Of a stretch of DNA of 64,000 nucleotides, positions 1-8,489 are shown one piece after another. This stretch comes from Mycobacterium sp. MBM. Its GTDB lineage: Bacteria > Actinomycetota > Actinomycetes > Mycobacteriales > Mycobacteriaceae. How positions within the stretch are numbered: position 1 is the stretch's first letter; each line of letters starts with the position of its first letter. A program made the translations under genes and the position numbers. The notes beneath the pieces are model-generated. The model had not been told where the DNA came from. It saw nothing but the letters and a program-made list of their open reading frames with translations, and made no database searches. Location of the stretch: positions 1 to 64,000 of the forward strand of contig JAKJHY010000030.1 of the NCBI GenBank assembly GCA_021648845.1. The letters run 5' to 3'.

Positions 1-176
1 TGAAACAGATACTTGACCGCATCCGCGCTCATCGCGAACAGACCACCGACCGCCTGCATCGGACCCGAGGCGTTACGCGCGATCGCGATGCCGGCCGACG
101 AGCGTGCGGGCGCGGGCAGCGTCTCGGGTGTCACGTCGACACGCCGGATGCATACCTGGTGCGCGGCGACGCACAT
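1..176 (-). CDS. yrbEA: YrbE (A-type) Mce permease, N-terminal part only
   Basis: The reverse strand of the first bases is open and encodes a protein that leaves the window at position 1. Its last visible residues read GPMQAVGGLFAMSADAVKYL, which matches the conserved N-terminus of YrbE permeases (the AVGGFF-M-D segment just before the first membrane helix). YrbE proteins are the ABC-type integral membrane subunits of Mce lipid importers. The start is uncertain: ATG at 176 is taken here, GTG at 134 is also possible, and neither has a clear ribosome site. GTG codons further upstream (254, 269) are in frame, but the last lies inside a dyad operator. The gene reads away from the P450 at 338 and is not joined to mceA-F, which is unusual. 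Confidence 0.72.
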   Translation of the reverse strand, partial: MCVAAHQVCIRRVDVTPETLPAPARSSAGIAIARNASGPMQAVGGLFAMSADAVKYLF

Positions 177-264
177 GCTGCCGTAGCGAATCCGGCTTTC
201 CGACAGCTCCGATGGAGTGGCACCGAAACCCTGGCGCGCATCCGCCGAACCCACTCGCGCATAG

Positions 265-289
265 TGCACACTATAACATATTGTGTTCA
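265..289. promoter_or_regulatory. Dyad operator, site 1 (yrbE / P450 divergent region)
   Basis: TGCACA-N13-TGTTCA, an imperfect inverted repeat in the AT-rich gap between the leftward yrbE gene and the rightward P450 gene. It is one of seven sites sharing the ACA-N13-TGTT spacing in the first 21.4 kb. The position suggests control of both divergent genes by one regulator. The regulator is not identified in the window. Confidence 0.6.
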
Positions 290-337
290 ATTGATTATGG
301 CCGTGAACACTCGCAACGCTGGAAGATGTGGCTTTAG

Positions 338-1558
338 ATGAAGATGGATGTCGAGGACCTCGGATCTCAGATTTTCAGTGACGACTTCATTCAGGACCCC
401 TATCCGCTCTACGAGCGCATGCTCGATGCGGGTTCCGTCCATCGGGTCGGCCGAACGGGATTTCACTGCGTGTGCAGTTGGCGTGGGATCAGCGAGGTGC
501 TCGCACGTCCTGACGACTTTTCCTCCAACCTGACCGCCACGATGACGTACACCCCCGAAACGGGGGTTTCCACATATGCGATGGATGAGATAGGGGGGCC
601 TACACAGGTTTTGGCGACTGCGGATGACCCGCTGCATGCCGTGCACCGGAAAATTCTGCTGCCCCAGCTGGCTGCCAAGCGCATCCGCTCGGCAGCTGAG
701 TTCGTCGGCGAGACAACCAACCGCCTGTGGTTGGACGGACTCGACGGGAGCCGCATCGAGTGGATGGGGGCGCTGGCTAACCGGTTACCGATGACAATCG
801 TCGCGCGAATCATCGGCGTTCCCGACCGCGATGTCGACATGCTCGTACACGCGGGTTACGCGACAACCCAGCTTCTTGACGGCGTGATCGACGCTCACGG
901 GCTCCAGCAGGCGCAACATGCCGCTGTCGAGCTACACACCTACATCAACGAGCATTTCGCGCGCGCCGCGCACGATCCCGGGGACAACCTGCTCGGTGAT
1001 TTGGTGACGGCGTGCGCGGGTGGCACTGTCGACGACACGACGGCAGCCGTGATGATGCTGACGTTGTTCAGCGCGGGCGGAGAATCGACGGCATCACTGC
1101 TGGGTAGCGCTGTGTGGCTACTGGCGTCACGGCCCGACATTCAACAGTCGCTCCGCGCCGATCGAAACCTCCTCGGAGCCTTCATCGAAGAAGCATTGCG
1201 CTATGAGCCGCCATTTCGGGGCCATTACCGACACGTGCTGGTGGACACCATATTGGACGACGTGGAACTACGCGCCGGTGATCGTCTGCTCCTGCTGTGG
1301 GGCGCGGCCAATCGGGATCCTGAGCAGTTCGAATCCCCGTCAGAATTCCGGTTGGACCGCCCGAAGGGAAAGGGGCACATGACGTTCGGCAAGGGCGTGC
1401 ATTTCTGTGTGGGCGCTGGCCTGGCGCGGTTGGAGGCACAGGTGGTCCTCGCCTACCTCCTCGATCACACCACGTGGATTGAGACGGCAGCCGCCGAACG
1501 CTGGTTGCCCAGCATTCTCGTTCGCCGGTTGAGCAGTCTGCACCTCAATGTCATCTGA
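338..1558 (+). CDS. Cytochrome P450
   Basis: A 406-residue soluble bacterial P450. The haem-binding loop FGKGVHFCVGAG has the cysteine ligand at about residue 357, and the K-helix ExxR motif is EEALR (284-288). The I-helix reads AGGEST (246-251) where most family members have AG-D/E-TT, so the proton-relay threonine is a serine here. P450s insert one oxygen atom using electrons from a ferredoxin, and none is encoded nearby. It overlaps the following SnoaL-like gene by 11 bases, so the two are probably cotranslated. An operator-like dyad lies at 265-289 upstream. The genomic setting (Mce genes, acyl-CoA dehydrogenases, Ltp/DUF35) suggests hydroxylation of an imported lipid. The start is ATG 338; ATG 344 in the same frame is an alternative. 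Confidence 0.93.
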   Translation: MKMDVEDLGSQIFSDDFIQDPYPLYERMLDAGSVHRVGRTGFHCVCSWRGISEVLARPDDFSSNLTATMTYTPETGVSTYAMDEIGGPTQVLATADDPLHAVHRKILLPQLAAKRIRSAAEFVGETTNRLWLDGLDGSRIEWMGALANRLPMTIVARIIGVPDRDVDMLVHAGYATTQLLDGVIDAHGLQQAQHAAVELHTYINEHFARAAHDPGDNLLGDLVTACAGGTVDDTTAAVMMLTLFSAGGESTASLLGSAVWLLASRPDIQQSLRADRNLLGAFIEEALRYEPPFRGHYRHVLVDTILDDVELRAGDRLLLLWGAANRDPEQFESPSEFRLDRPKGKGHMTFGKGVHFCVGAGLARLEAQVVLAYLLDHTTWIETAAAERWLPSILVRRLSSLHLNVI

Positions 1559-1997
1559 AGGCCCGACCATGCACCGACGACTTGATGCGGGAGTTGCGTG
1601 GGAGCTCGTCAACGCGAAAGCCCGGTACTGTCGCCTGCTTGACACGAAGGATTGGCCGGCATTGGCCGATATGCTGGCTGAGGATGTCGTGGTCGATCTC
1701 GACGCGAGCAACCCCGCCTCCGTCCCCATCGTGGGCCGAGAAACAGTGCTGGCGGCCCTGAAGAGCGCTGTCGAGGGTGCGCGAACCGTCCACCAGGTGC
1801 ATCTGCCCGAGATCAGCATCGATGGCGAAGTGGCAGAGATCATTTGGCCCGTGCAGGAACGCGTCATCTGGAGCAATGGCACGTCGTTGACCGCATTCGG
1901 CCACTACCATGACACGTGGCGCCGTGAGCGAAATCAGTGGCTGCTGGCAGCGATGCGTCTGAGCCATCTCATGATGGACTTCGACTCGCAGGACTGA
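1548..1997 (+). CDS. SnoaL/NTF2-like protein
   Basis: A 149-residue protein of NTF2-like size and pattern: an N-terminal helical part with ARYCRLLDTKDWPALADML, then beta strands ending in a WRRERNQWLL segment. SnoaL-like proteins act as small cyclases, isomerases or dehydratases, or simply bind hydrophobic ligands. Which applies cannot be told here. It starts inside the P450 gene (ATG 1548, 11-base overlap), so both belong to one transcript. An alternative start is ATG 1569. It could handle the P450 product. Downstream, a short CCTCT/AGAGG hairpin (2001-2016) lies before the convergent gene and is too weak to call a terminator. Confidence 0.8.
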   Translation: MSSEGPTMHRRLDAGVAWELVNAKARYCRLLDTKDWPALADMLAEDVVVDLDASNPASVPIVGRETVLAALKSAVEGARTVHQVHLPEISIDGEVAEIIWPVQERVIWSNGTSLTAFGHYHDTWRRERNQWLLAAMRLSHLMMDFDSQD

Positions 1998-2025
1998 TCG
2001 CCTCTGCCGAAAGAGGATACCGGTC

Positions 2026-2454
2026 TCAGGTGTCACCGCGACGCCACAGCGGGAGGCCGTCGAGTGCCTGACAGATGAGGAACTGACCGTCGAATCCCTG
2101 AGCCACCGAGTTCTCGTAACCGCGACAGAAGGAGTCCTCGGCCTTGACGCCGGCCATCGGCGGTGACCGAAAGTACCGAGGCTCGTAGCGGCGCGGGGAA
2201 CCGCAGAACACGAGCCGGCCCCACGATGTCGTTCCGAAGACGTAGTGCCTGGTGTCGGAGCACGATGCGCCCAGAACGACACCCGGCGTGATCCCGGGCG
2301 TACAGAAGGCGTCGTCGCAACCGGGTGGCTGACCGCGGGCCGGTGCAGGTGTCAGCACTGCCGCGCTGAACGCCACGCCGATTGCGGCAGATAGCCTGGC
2401 CCAGCTGCCGGCTCTCCTACGGGCGTCATGCCGCTGCGGCGATGTGACACGCAC
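2026..2454 (-). CDS. Small secreted cysteine-containing protein, unknown function
   Basis: Encodes 142 residues from GTG 2454. An arginine-rich start is followed by a hydrophobic stretch and an Ala-rich cleavage region near APARGQ, a Sec-type signal peptide. The mature part has six cysteines, including CDDAFC, which suggests disulfides outside the membrane. No enzyme motif is visible. It faces away from the secreted protein at 2539, and operator-like site 2 lies between the two starts. It belongs to the type of short secreted mycobacterial proteins without assigned role; a link to Mce substrate handling at the cell wall is only inference. Confidence 0.65.
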   Translation of the reverse strand: MRVTSPQRHDARRRAGSWARLSAAIGVAFSAAVLTPAPARGQPPGCDDAFCTPGITPGVVLGASCSDTRHYVFGTTSWGRLVFCGSPRRYEPRYFRSPPMAGVKAEDSFCRGYENSVAQGFDGQFLICQALDGLPLWRRGDT

Positions 2455-2484
2455 GTTCCGACCCTACCCGGGATTGCGGTCTGA

Positions 2485-2509
2485 TGTACAGCAATACAGT
2501 AAGTGTTCT
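2485..2509. promoter_or_regulatory. Dyad operator, site 2
   Basis: TGTACA-N13-TGTTCT between the divergent secreted-protein genes at 2454 (minus) and 2539 (plus). It has the same spacing and right half-site as sites 3 and 5. Its central part is the least symmetric of the seven sites. Confidence 0.5.
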
Positions 2510-2538
2510 ATCGTCATTGCCAGGACGTTAGGGGTGCG

Positions 2539-3084
2539 ATGCGAAACCGGTACGAGATCTCACCAATGCGTGTTCATCGACGAGGACTCGTGGGTGCGGC
2601 CGCGGTGGTGGCCGCGGTGGTGGCCGGGCCGGGGGCTCCGACGGCGGCGGCAATCGACGATGGTCTCGCGCTCAACGGCGTATACGCCGCGCTGTCGATC
2701 GGCAACTGGGCGAAGACGAACGAGGTGTACATCGACCAGCTGCCCGTGCGCAGCACGTGGACCATCGAATCGAGCTGTAGCGATCCGCTGACCTGTACCG
2801 GGCAGGTCGTAAGCGACCTGGGCTGGTCGGCACCGCTGCGGTATCAATCCGGCGTATGGAGTGTCAGCCACGAAGTGCCCAACTGGGAGCGTTGCCCGGA
2901 CGGCAGCGCATATCCCGGTCAACAGCTGTACCGTTTCTCGCCGGCCGCCCCGGGCGGACGAAGCCTGGTCGGCTCCCCAATTCTCGCAGGCGAGGACATC
3001 ACCTCCGGGCCGAGCGGTGCCTGTGGAGTGGGCGGCCCTTTGGTGATCCGGATGCCGTTTCGCTTGGAGCGGCTCGGCGGCTGA
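2539..3084 (+). CDS. Secreted mycobacterial protein, unknown function
   Basis: A 181-residue protein beginning at ATG 2539, chosen because AGGGG lies just upstream; ATG 2566 and GTG 2503 are in frame but lack a ribosome site or fall in the operator. The N-terminus is basic, followed by an Ala/Val-rich hydrophobic segment ending in PTAAA, a Sec signal peptide. The mature chain contains LNGVYAALSIGNWAKTNEVY and four cysteines, a pattern I associate with conserved secreted mycobacterial proteins without known activity. It ends 15 bases before the convergent end of mceF. Its place beside mce genes and operator site 2 suggests a periplasmic or cell-wall role in lipid uptake, but this is not shown. 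Confidence 0.75.
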   Translation: MRNRYEISPMRVHRRGLVGAAAVVAAVVAGPGAPTAAAIDDGLALNGVYAALSIGNWAKTNEVYIDQLPVRSTWTIESSCSDPLTCTGQVVSDLGWSAPLRYQSGVWSVSHEVPNWERCPDGSAYPGQQLYRFSPAAPGGRSLVGSPILAGEDITSGPSGACGVGGPLVIRMPFRLERLGG

Positions 3085-3099
3085 CGGCCGCAGGCGGGC

Positions 3100-4674
3100 T
3101 CACGTGGGAAGCATGTCCTGCCACGTTCGTGGCACCCCCGGCCCGGCAAGGTTGGCTTGCCGGTAGGTCCGACCGTCGGGTGTGACATATCGGCCGGTTG
3201 CCGGGTCGTATTGGGCGTAGGCCACCGCCGGCGGCCGTGACTGGTCCGTGGTGTGCGCCGCCGGCGCGGCGGGGATGGGGCCGGGCGGAATCGGCGGCGG
3301 TTGGGTCGTTGCGCTATCGGGGCCGCCCGCGTCGGCCGGGCCCGGTATCGGCGCCGGACCCGCAGGCATGGGAGTACCCCCGATGGGGCCGTAGAGTCCG
3401 TCACCGGGAAGTATCCGGCTATCCGGTGGGAAGCCCTGGGCGATCTGGCTCGGGTCGATCGGGTTTGGGCCCAACGCATGCTGCCGCAGCGCCAACGGGT
3501 AGTAGGGCATGTCACTGTTGCAGATCTCAACCGTCGGAGCGCGCTTGCCCGGGTGTTCCATACACGGTGTGTTCCGCGCTCCACGAACGGCCAGCGGCGA
3601 ATCCTGGGGAAGCTTGCAATACAGATTGTCGGGGGTGTCGATCTCGGTGTAGTCAGCCGGAGAACGCCACTGCGAGGGCGGGAGGAATCCCACCGTGCAT
3701 GCCGGAGGATCTCCACTGGTCGCGGTGAAGTCTCCTAGTGGCCACCCGGTGGGATTGTTCCACGGCAGCGCGAAGCCCTGCAGCGCGGCGACATACGGCG
3801 GGAAGAGGACCAGCAACTGCTCCACCCCCGGGTTATAGGTGACCGCGATCTGGCCGACTGTGGTGAGATTGGCCAGCAGCACCGGCAGGGTTGGTTTGAG
3901 GTCGGCGAGCAGACGGGCGGTCTCGTCTGCGGCCCCGGGACCCGTCTGCAGGATATTGCGAACAGCAGCGTCGTTCTCGTCGATCTGGCGGGTGATCCCG
4001 GCGAGGTTTCGTGCCCACTGCCGGACTGCATCCGTGGTCTGCAGCTGCCCGTCGAGCAACGGTGCGCTGTCGTCGATCAGTTGAGCCGCTGGGCTCGCGT
4101 TGTCGGCGAGATCCGCACTGATCTCCGCCGACGAGTCCATAAGTGAGCCGAGGTCGTAACTCGCCCCGTCGAGGGCCTGCGAAGTCTCGTCCAACAGAGC
4201 GGCGACCCGATCCTGGGGCACGCTGTCCAGTAGCGCGCTGACCTGGTCCAGCATCGGCCCGACCTTCTGTGGCACGCTCACCTCATTGGCGGGAATGACC
4301 GATCCATTGCCGAGGAAGGGGCCCGCGTCGGTGCGTGGTTGTAGGTCGACGTACTGTTCGCCGACCGCGGAAACACTTCTGACCTCGGCGTGTAGATCGG
4401 CCGGAATCCTCGGCGTCGTCGAAAGGCTCAGTGTCGCTTGGGGTCCCGACTTTGTCAGCGCGATATCGGTGACCTTGCCGACCTGCACTCCGCGGACCGT
4501 GACGTTACTGAACCGGTAAAGACCACCTGTGGAGGGCATTTGGAGCGTCACGGTATAGCGCCCGATTCCCAGCAGGGTCGGCGCCTGGATGTAGAACAGG
4601 GCCATCGCGGTCAGGCCGACGAGCGACGCCGCGGCAAAGATCACCAGCTGAGTCCGAACGAAGCGAGTGAGCAT
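3100..4674 (-). CDS. mceF: MceF, Mce-family lipid-transfer protein
   Basis: A 524-residue protein, last gene of the mceA-F set. One N-terminal membrane helix (about residues 9-28) is followed by an MCE domain (about 38-115) with GVQVGKVTDI and SVGEQYVDL-type segments. A long helical region follows, then a Pro/Ala-rich C-terminus. Mce proteins form a hexameric tunnel from the membrane to the outer envelope through which lipids move, driven by YrbE permeases and an ATPase. It overlaps mceE by one base (start 4674 within the mceE stop), so the genes are translationally coupled. The C-terminal third is low-complexity and probably exposed or wall-associated. Confidence 0.93.
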   Translation of the reverse strand: MLTRFVRTQLVIFAAASLVGLTAMALFYIQAPTLLGIGRYTVTLQMPSTGGLYRFSNVTVRGVQVGKVTDIALTKSGPQATLSLSTTPRIPADLHAEVRSVSAVGEQYVDLQPRTDAGPFLGNGSVIPANEVSVPQKVGPMLDQVSALLDSVPQDRVAALLDETSQALDGASYDLGSLMDSSAEISADLADNASPAAQLIDDSAPLLDGQLQTTDAVRQWARNLAGITRQIDENDAAVRNILQTGPGAADETARLLADLKPTLPVLLANLTTVGQIAVTYNPGVEQLLVLFPPYVAALQGFALPWNNPTGWPLGDFTATSGDPPACTVGFLPPSQWRSPADYTEIDTPDNLYCKLPQDSPLAVRGARNTPCMEHPGKRAPTVEICNSDMPYYPLALRQHALGPNPIDPSQIAQGFPPDSRILPGDGLYGPIGGTPMPAGPAPIPGPADAGGPDSATTQPPPIPPGPIPAAPAAHTTDQSRPPAVAYAQYDPATGRYVTPDGRTYRQANLAGPGVPRTWQDMLPT

Positions 4675-5990
4675 CAGCGTCCGCCGTAAGGGCCGGCGAA
4701 AATTTGGCCGGGTGCCGACGGCACCGGTGGGGGGCCGGGCGGCCAGTTGGGCATCAGTGCCATGGGCAACGGTGGTTCCAACGGCGCCGGGGGCAGTGCT
4801 GAATCAGCCGGGGGCGGTGCTGAATCAGCCGGGGGCGGTGCTGAATCAGCCGGGGGCGGTGGGGACTCAGCGGGTGCGGCGTCGACGATGCCCGTGCTGA
4901 GTGGGTCGTATGTGTAGTTCGCATACCACGGATCCCCGGGCGCCGGCACGAGCTGAGCCTGGGGCTGGGCCCAACGGGTCCCGAGGGCCAAGGTCCGCTT
5001 GACTCGGGGATAAGTCAGATCGAGCGTGACGAACAGATTCATATAGTCGCCCTTGAGGCCGCGGTCGATGACGCTCTGCGTGAAAGGAAACGTGGTGAGA
5101 TAGGCCAGCACGGTGTCGAGGTCGGGGCCGAGGTCGGCGATGGCGCGTAGGGCTGGCTCGAGGTTGGTGAGGTTACGGATGAGGTCGTCCTTGGTGTCCT
5201 CGATCAGTCCGCTGGCGGTGTCGCTGAAGGTGCCCAATCGTTCGAGCGCCGCCGTGATCCGGGGGCGCTCCCGCACCAGAACGTCGAGGGCGGGCGGGAT
5301 GTGGCGTAACGCGGAATCGATGGCGCCCGTACTCGCCGCCAGCGTGTTACTCAGCCGGTTCAGTTGCTCGAAGGTCGCGACCACGTCATCTCGCTGATCG
5401 GCCAGCACACCCGCGATGTCATTGAGCCGGCCGAGGAGGTCACGTACCTCGCCTTCCCGACCGGACAAGGCGGCATTCGACTCGTGGATGATGTCGCTGA
5501 TCCGACCCAGGCTGCCGCCGTTGAGGATGGTGGACAGTGATGAGAGGGTCTGCTCGGTCGACGGGTACGTCGACGAGGTATTCAACGGCAGTGTCGCACC
5601 CGATGGGAGTTGGCCGCGGTCGGGCTGGCCCAAAGGAGGGTCCAGTGCGAGGTGCATCGAGCCCAGGAGGCTGGTCTGGCCGATGGTGGCTACCGCATTG
5701 GCGGGTATGACGACGTCGGGTTTGACGGAGACCTCGACGTCTGCGTGCCAATTGTCCACCGTCATGTCGGTAACGGTCCCGACAACGACATCGGACCTCA
5801 TGACCGGTGAATTCAATTCCAGCGTACCGACACTGGAGATCTGAACGTGATAGACCGCGGCGTCGGCTCCGCGGCCGACAGTGCCTGGCAACGGCAAGGA
5901 GTTCACTCCTCGAAACGCGCAGCCGGAGGCGGCAAGCACAACAACCGCTGCACTCGCAAAGATCGCACGCATCCATGGCCTTCCTGTCAT
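4674..5990 (-). CDS. mceE: MceE, Mce-family lipoprotein (LprK type)
   Basis: A 438-residue lipoprotein. The signal peptide ends in a lipobox AASGC with the acylated cysteine at residue 24, as is usual for the E subunit. The MCE domain follows at about 45-125 (SVGTLELNSPV, GSMHLALDPP). The C-terminal tail is Pro/Ala-rich and contains a sevenfold-residue repeat (PPADSAP) from a 21-base DNA repeat. Start ATG 5990 overlaps the mceD stop as ATGA. It would anchor in the outer face of the cytoplasmic membrane and contribute a ring to the Mce tunnel. Tail length may vary between strains because of the repeat. Confidence 0.93.
   Translation of the reverse strand: MTGRPWMRAIFASAAVVVLAASGCAFRGVNSLPLPGTVGRGADAAVYHVQISSVGTLELNSPVMRSDVVVGTVTDMTVDNWHADVEVSVKPDVVIPANAVATIGQTSLLGSMHLALDPPLGQPDRGQLPSGATLPLNTSSTYPSTEQTLSSLSTILNGGSLGRISDIIHESNAALSGREGEVRDLLGRLNDIAGVLADQRDDVVATFEQLNRLSNTLAASTGAIDSALRHIPPALDVLVRERPRITAALERLGTFSDTASGLIEDTKDDLIRNLTNLEPALRAIADLGPDLDTVLAYLTTFPFTQSVIDRGLKGDYMNLFVTLDLTYPRVKRTLALGTRWAQPQAQLVPAPGDPWYANYTYDPLSTGIVDAAPAESPPPPADSAPPPADSAPPPADSALPPAPLEPPLPMALMPNWPPGPPPVPSAPGQIFAGPYGGR
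4798..4860. repeat. Three exact tandem copies of a 21-base unit in mceE
   Basis: Three identical 21-base units run head to tail inside the coding region of the MceE tail; a fourth, diverged copy follows. The unit is a multiple of three and codes on the minus strand for a seven-residue Pro/Ala/Asp/Ser motif, so copy-number change would keep the frame. Confidence 0.9.
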
Positions 5991-7402
5991 GACGGCGGTG
6001 CTCCGTGCGTCGGTACCGGGACAGCAGCACCGTCGGACTCCGCGGGCAGTCGCGGCGGATCGGGGGCGGTATCAGCTAGCTCCGGTGCGGTATCGGGCAG
6101 CAACAGCGTGTCGACAGAATTCTGTTGCGGCACCGGGCCATACCCAGGCGGCGCAGCTACGTCACCGTTGCTGCCGGTGTAGGCAGACACTGCGGGCGGC
6201 ATCTCGGGCGGGCCGGGCGGCATGCCACCACCGCCGGGTGCAAGGCGGGGATCGGAGTAGACAAGGTTCTCGGGTTGGGCGACTGCGGCGAGCAGGGGGT
6301 TGACCGGTATCGGGATGTAGTTGAAATTCGTCAGCCGTAACGCGGGGCCGAGATACTCTGCGCACAACCGCCCCGTTTCGGGTGCCGTGGCGTTCTCCAC
6401 CGCACCTATTCCCGAGCACAGCAGCTGTAGCGGATTCGAGAAGTTCTGGAAGACAAATGACCCGACGAAGGTGCCCATGTCCGGGTTGTACATGTTGTAG
6501 GTATTGGCCAACGATGTCGGCGCGGCGTGCAGGATGTTCTCGACGGTGCTGCGTTGGTCGACGAGTATCTGGGTGAGGTCGGCCAGCCTGTGTACCTGCT
6601 CGCTGGCTTGGTTTCTGCTCCCGGAGACGAAGCGCTTGGCGTCGTCGATGGCACTGGACAGCGTTGTGAGCGCCGAGTCGAGGTCGCTTCGACTTTCATT
6701 GACCACTGAGGTGAGTGTCGCGAAACGACCTTGGAACTCGACAATCTGCGTGTTGCTCTCCCGCAGTGCGCTGACGAGCTGCTGTAGATTCCTGACGATA
6801 TCGACGAGGTTGTCGCCGCCCTCGCTGACAATCCGGCCCGAGGCTGACAACTGCTCGAGGGTCTGACGCAGCCGCGCGCCATTGTCGTCCATGGCATCGG
6901 CCGCACTCTCCAAGAACCGCCCGGCCGAGGTCTGTGAATCGATGCCGCTGGGACCAAGGTCGGTAGCGAGACGGGACAGCTGATCCTTGACTTCGTCCCA
7001 CTCGACCGGAACAGCTGTGCGCTGCAGTGGAATCGAAGAACCGTCGGCCATCGTGGCACCGCTGTCGATATAGGCCGGCGTCAACTGGACGTAGCGCGCG
7101 GAGATCAGATTCGGGGCCACGATCACCGCCCTCGCGTCCGCGGGTACGCGAACTCCATGGTCGATGTCCAGAACGAGTTCGGCCTTGGTGCCATCGGTCT
7201 CGATCGAGGCAATGGTTCCCACTTTGACCCCGACGACACGAACCTCGTCACCAGGGTAGATCGCGGTAGCCGAGGTGAAATATGCGGTCACTCGCCAAGA
7301 CTCGAAGAGACTCTCCCGGATGAGAACAAGAACGCCGGCGACCAGAACTACGATCAGCACCACTGCGACGCTGACCGCTTGACGCCTACGGGTTGCCGTC
7401 AT
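5987..7402 (-). CDS. mceD: MceD, Mce-family lipid-transfer protein
   Basis: A 471-residue protein with an N-terminal helix (about 9-28) and an MCE domain (about 38-115; GDEVRVVGVKVGTI, NLISARYVQL). A helical domain and a Pro/Gly-rich tail follow. The start is placed at ATG 7402 because the hydrophobic anchor begins directly after MTATRRRQ. An upstream extension to 7591 would have no family-like sequence and lies inside mceC. The start overlaps the end of mceC by 17 bases and the stop overlaps mceE by four, consistent with one operon. Role: a tunnel subunit of the Mce importer. Confidence 0.93.
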   Translation of the reverse strand: MTATRRRQAVSVAVVLIVVLVAGVLVLIRESLFESWRVTAYFTSATAIYPGDEVRVVGVKVGTIASIETDGTKAELVLDIDHGVRVPADARAVIVAPNLISARYVQLTPAYIDSGATMADGSSIPLQRTAVPVEWDEVKDQLSRLATDLGPSGIDSQTSAGRFLESAADAMDDNGARLRQTLEQLSASGRIVSEGGDNLVDIVRNLQQLVSALRESNTQIVEFQGRFATLTSVVNESRSDLDSALTTLSSAIDDAKRFVSGSRNQASEQVHRLADLTQILVDQRSTVENILHAAPTSLANTYNMYNPDMGTFVGSFVFQNFSNPLQLLCSGIGAVENATAPETGRLCAEYLGPALRLTNFNYIPIPVNPLLAAVAQPENLVYSDPRLAPGGGGMPPGPPEMPPAVSAYTGSNGDVAAPPGYGPVPQQNSVDTLLLPDTAPELADTAPDPPRLPAESDGAAVPVPTHGAPPS

Positions 7403-8489
7403 GGGGAAGATCTCCAGGCTGCGGAATCCCGTTGACGGGGAACGGAAGTTCTGAGCGGGGACCGGCGGTATCGGGGGGCTGGCCGGCATCGACGCCGCGC
7501 CGGAACCCCAAAGCGTAGTCCATGAACGGTTGCAGGAACTGCGACGGAATGAGATTCGCGATGAACGCATTGTAGTAGGCACCCGAGGCAATGGTCTCGC
7601 CTTGGGTGCGCTGGAACTTTTCGAGACCAGGTAGCGCCGCGGAGATATTGTCCCGGTTCTTCTCGAGCATCGCGTTGACGGAGTTCAGCTTCTCCAGCAT
7701 CGGTGCCAGTTCCTGCTCGTTGTCGTCGACCAGACCGGAAATCTGGCGGGAAACAACCGAGGTATTGGCAAGCAGATTGGCGATGGCCACGCGTCGATCG
7801 ACGAGCACCGCGAGGAGGTCGTTGGCATTGAGGAGCAGCGTGTTGATCTTGGCGCTGCGCTCCCCGAGAACGCCGGTGATCTGCGCGGAGTTGGCAAGCA
7901 GTTCGCGCACATCGTCGTTGCGTTCGTTGAGCAGACGCGACACCCTCGTCAGACCGTCGAATGTCGGTCCCAGTTGCGGGGATATCTCGTCCAGCGTCGC
8001 GGCGAGCATGTCCAGCGATCGGTTGACATTTGCCGTATCGGTCCCGGCAACCTGGGCGGTCAGATCGCCCACCGCGTCGTTGAGGGAGTACGGAGACGAC
8101 GTGCGGGAGGCGGGGATGGGTACGCGTCGACTCAGCGTCCCCGAACCTGCTGATTCGAGGGCGAGAACTCGTTCGCCGAGCAGCGAACCCGTCCGAATAT
8201 GGGCGGTGGTGTCACCTCCGAGCACTATGGCGCTATTCACAGTGAACGTCACTCGGGCCTGGCCACGGTCGAGCTCCACGGCGGTGACATGGCCAACCGG
8301 GGTGCCCGATACGACGACATCATTGCCGGCGGTAAGGCCGCCGGCCTCGGTAAACAGCGCGTCGTAACGAAGATCGCGGGCCAGCGACAGTAGGCGCTCC
8401 GGTTGCAGTCCAACGGAGATCACGAGGACCAGCAGGATCACCCCGATTACGCCGGCGCGCATCAGACGCGGTCCACGGTATTTCAGCAT
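7386..8489 (-). CDS. mceC: MceC, Mce-family lipid-transfer protein
   Basis: A 367-residue protein with an N-terminal membrane anchor (about 10-28) and an MCE domain (about 38-112; AGNDVVVSGTPVGHV, GSLLGERVLAL). A long alpha-helical region lines the tunnel in known Mce complexes. Its start ATG 8489 shares one base with the mceB stop. The C-terminus is shorter and less Pro-rich than in MceD-F. Third gene of the mceA-F operon read right to left. Confidence 0.93.
   Translation of the reverse strand: MLKYRGPRLMRAGVIGVILLVLVISVGLQPERLLSLARDLRYDALFTEAGGLTAGNDVVVSGTPVGHVTAVELDRGQARVTFTVNSAIVLGGDTTAHIRTGSLLGERVLALESAGSGTLSRRVPIPASRTSSPYSLNDAVGDLTAQVAGTDTANVNRSLDMLAATLDEISPQLGPTFDGLTRVSRLLNERNDDVRELLANSAQITGVLGERSAKINTLLLNANDLLAVLVDRRVAIANLLANTSVVSRQISGLVDDNEQELAPMLEKLNSVNAMLEKNRDNISAALPGLEKFQRTQGETIASGAYYNAFIANLIPSQFLQPFMDYALGFRRGVDAGQPPDTAGPRSELPFPVNGIPQPGDLPHDGNP

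Noticed and set aside
254..269. GTG codons as the yrbE start
   Set aside because: The GTG at 269 lies inside operator site 1 and neither has a ribosome site; internal starts at 176 or 134 are more plausible.
2001..2016. CCTCT/AGAGG hairpin as terminator between the SnoaL-like and secreted-protein genes
   Set aside because: Only five base pairs and no T-tract; too weak to support.
5987..7591. Upstream extension of MceD to 7591
   Set aside because: The added residues lie inside mceC and precede the membrane anchor with no family-like sequence; ATG 7402 fits better.
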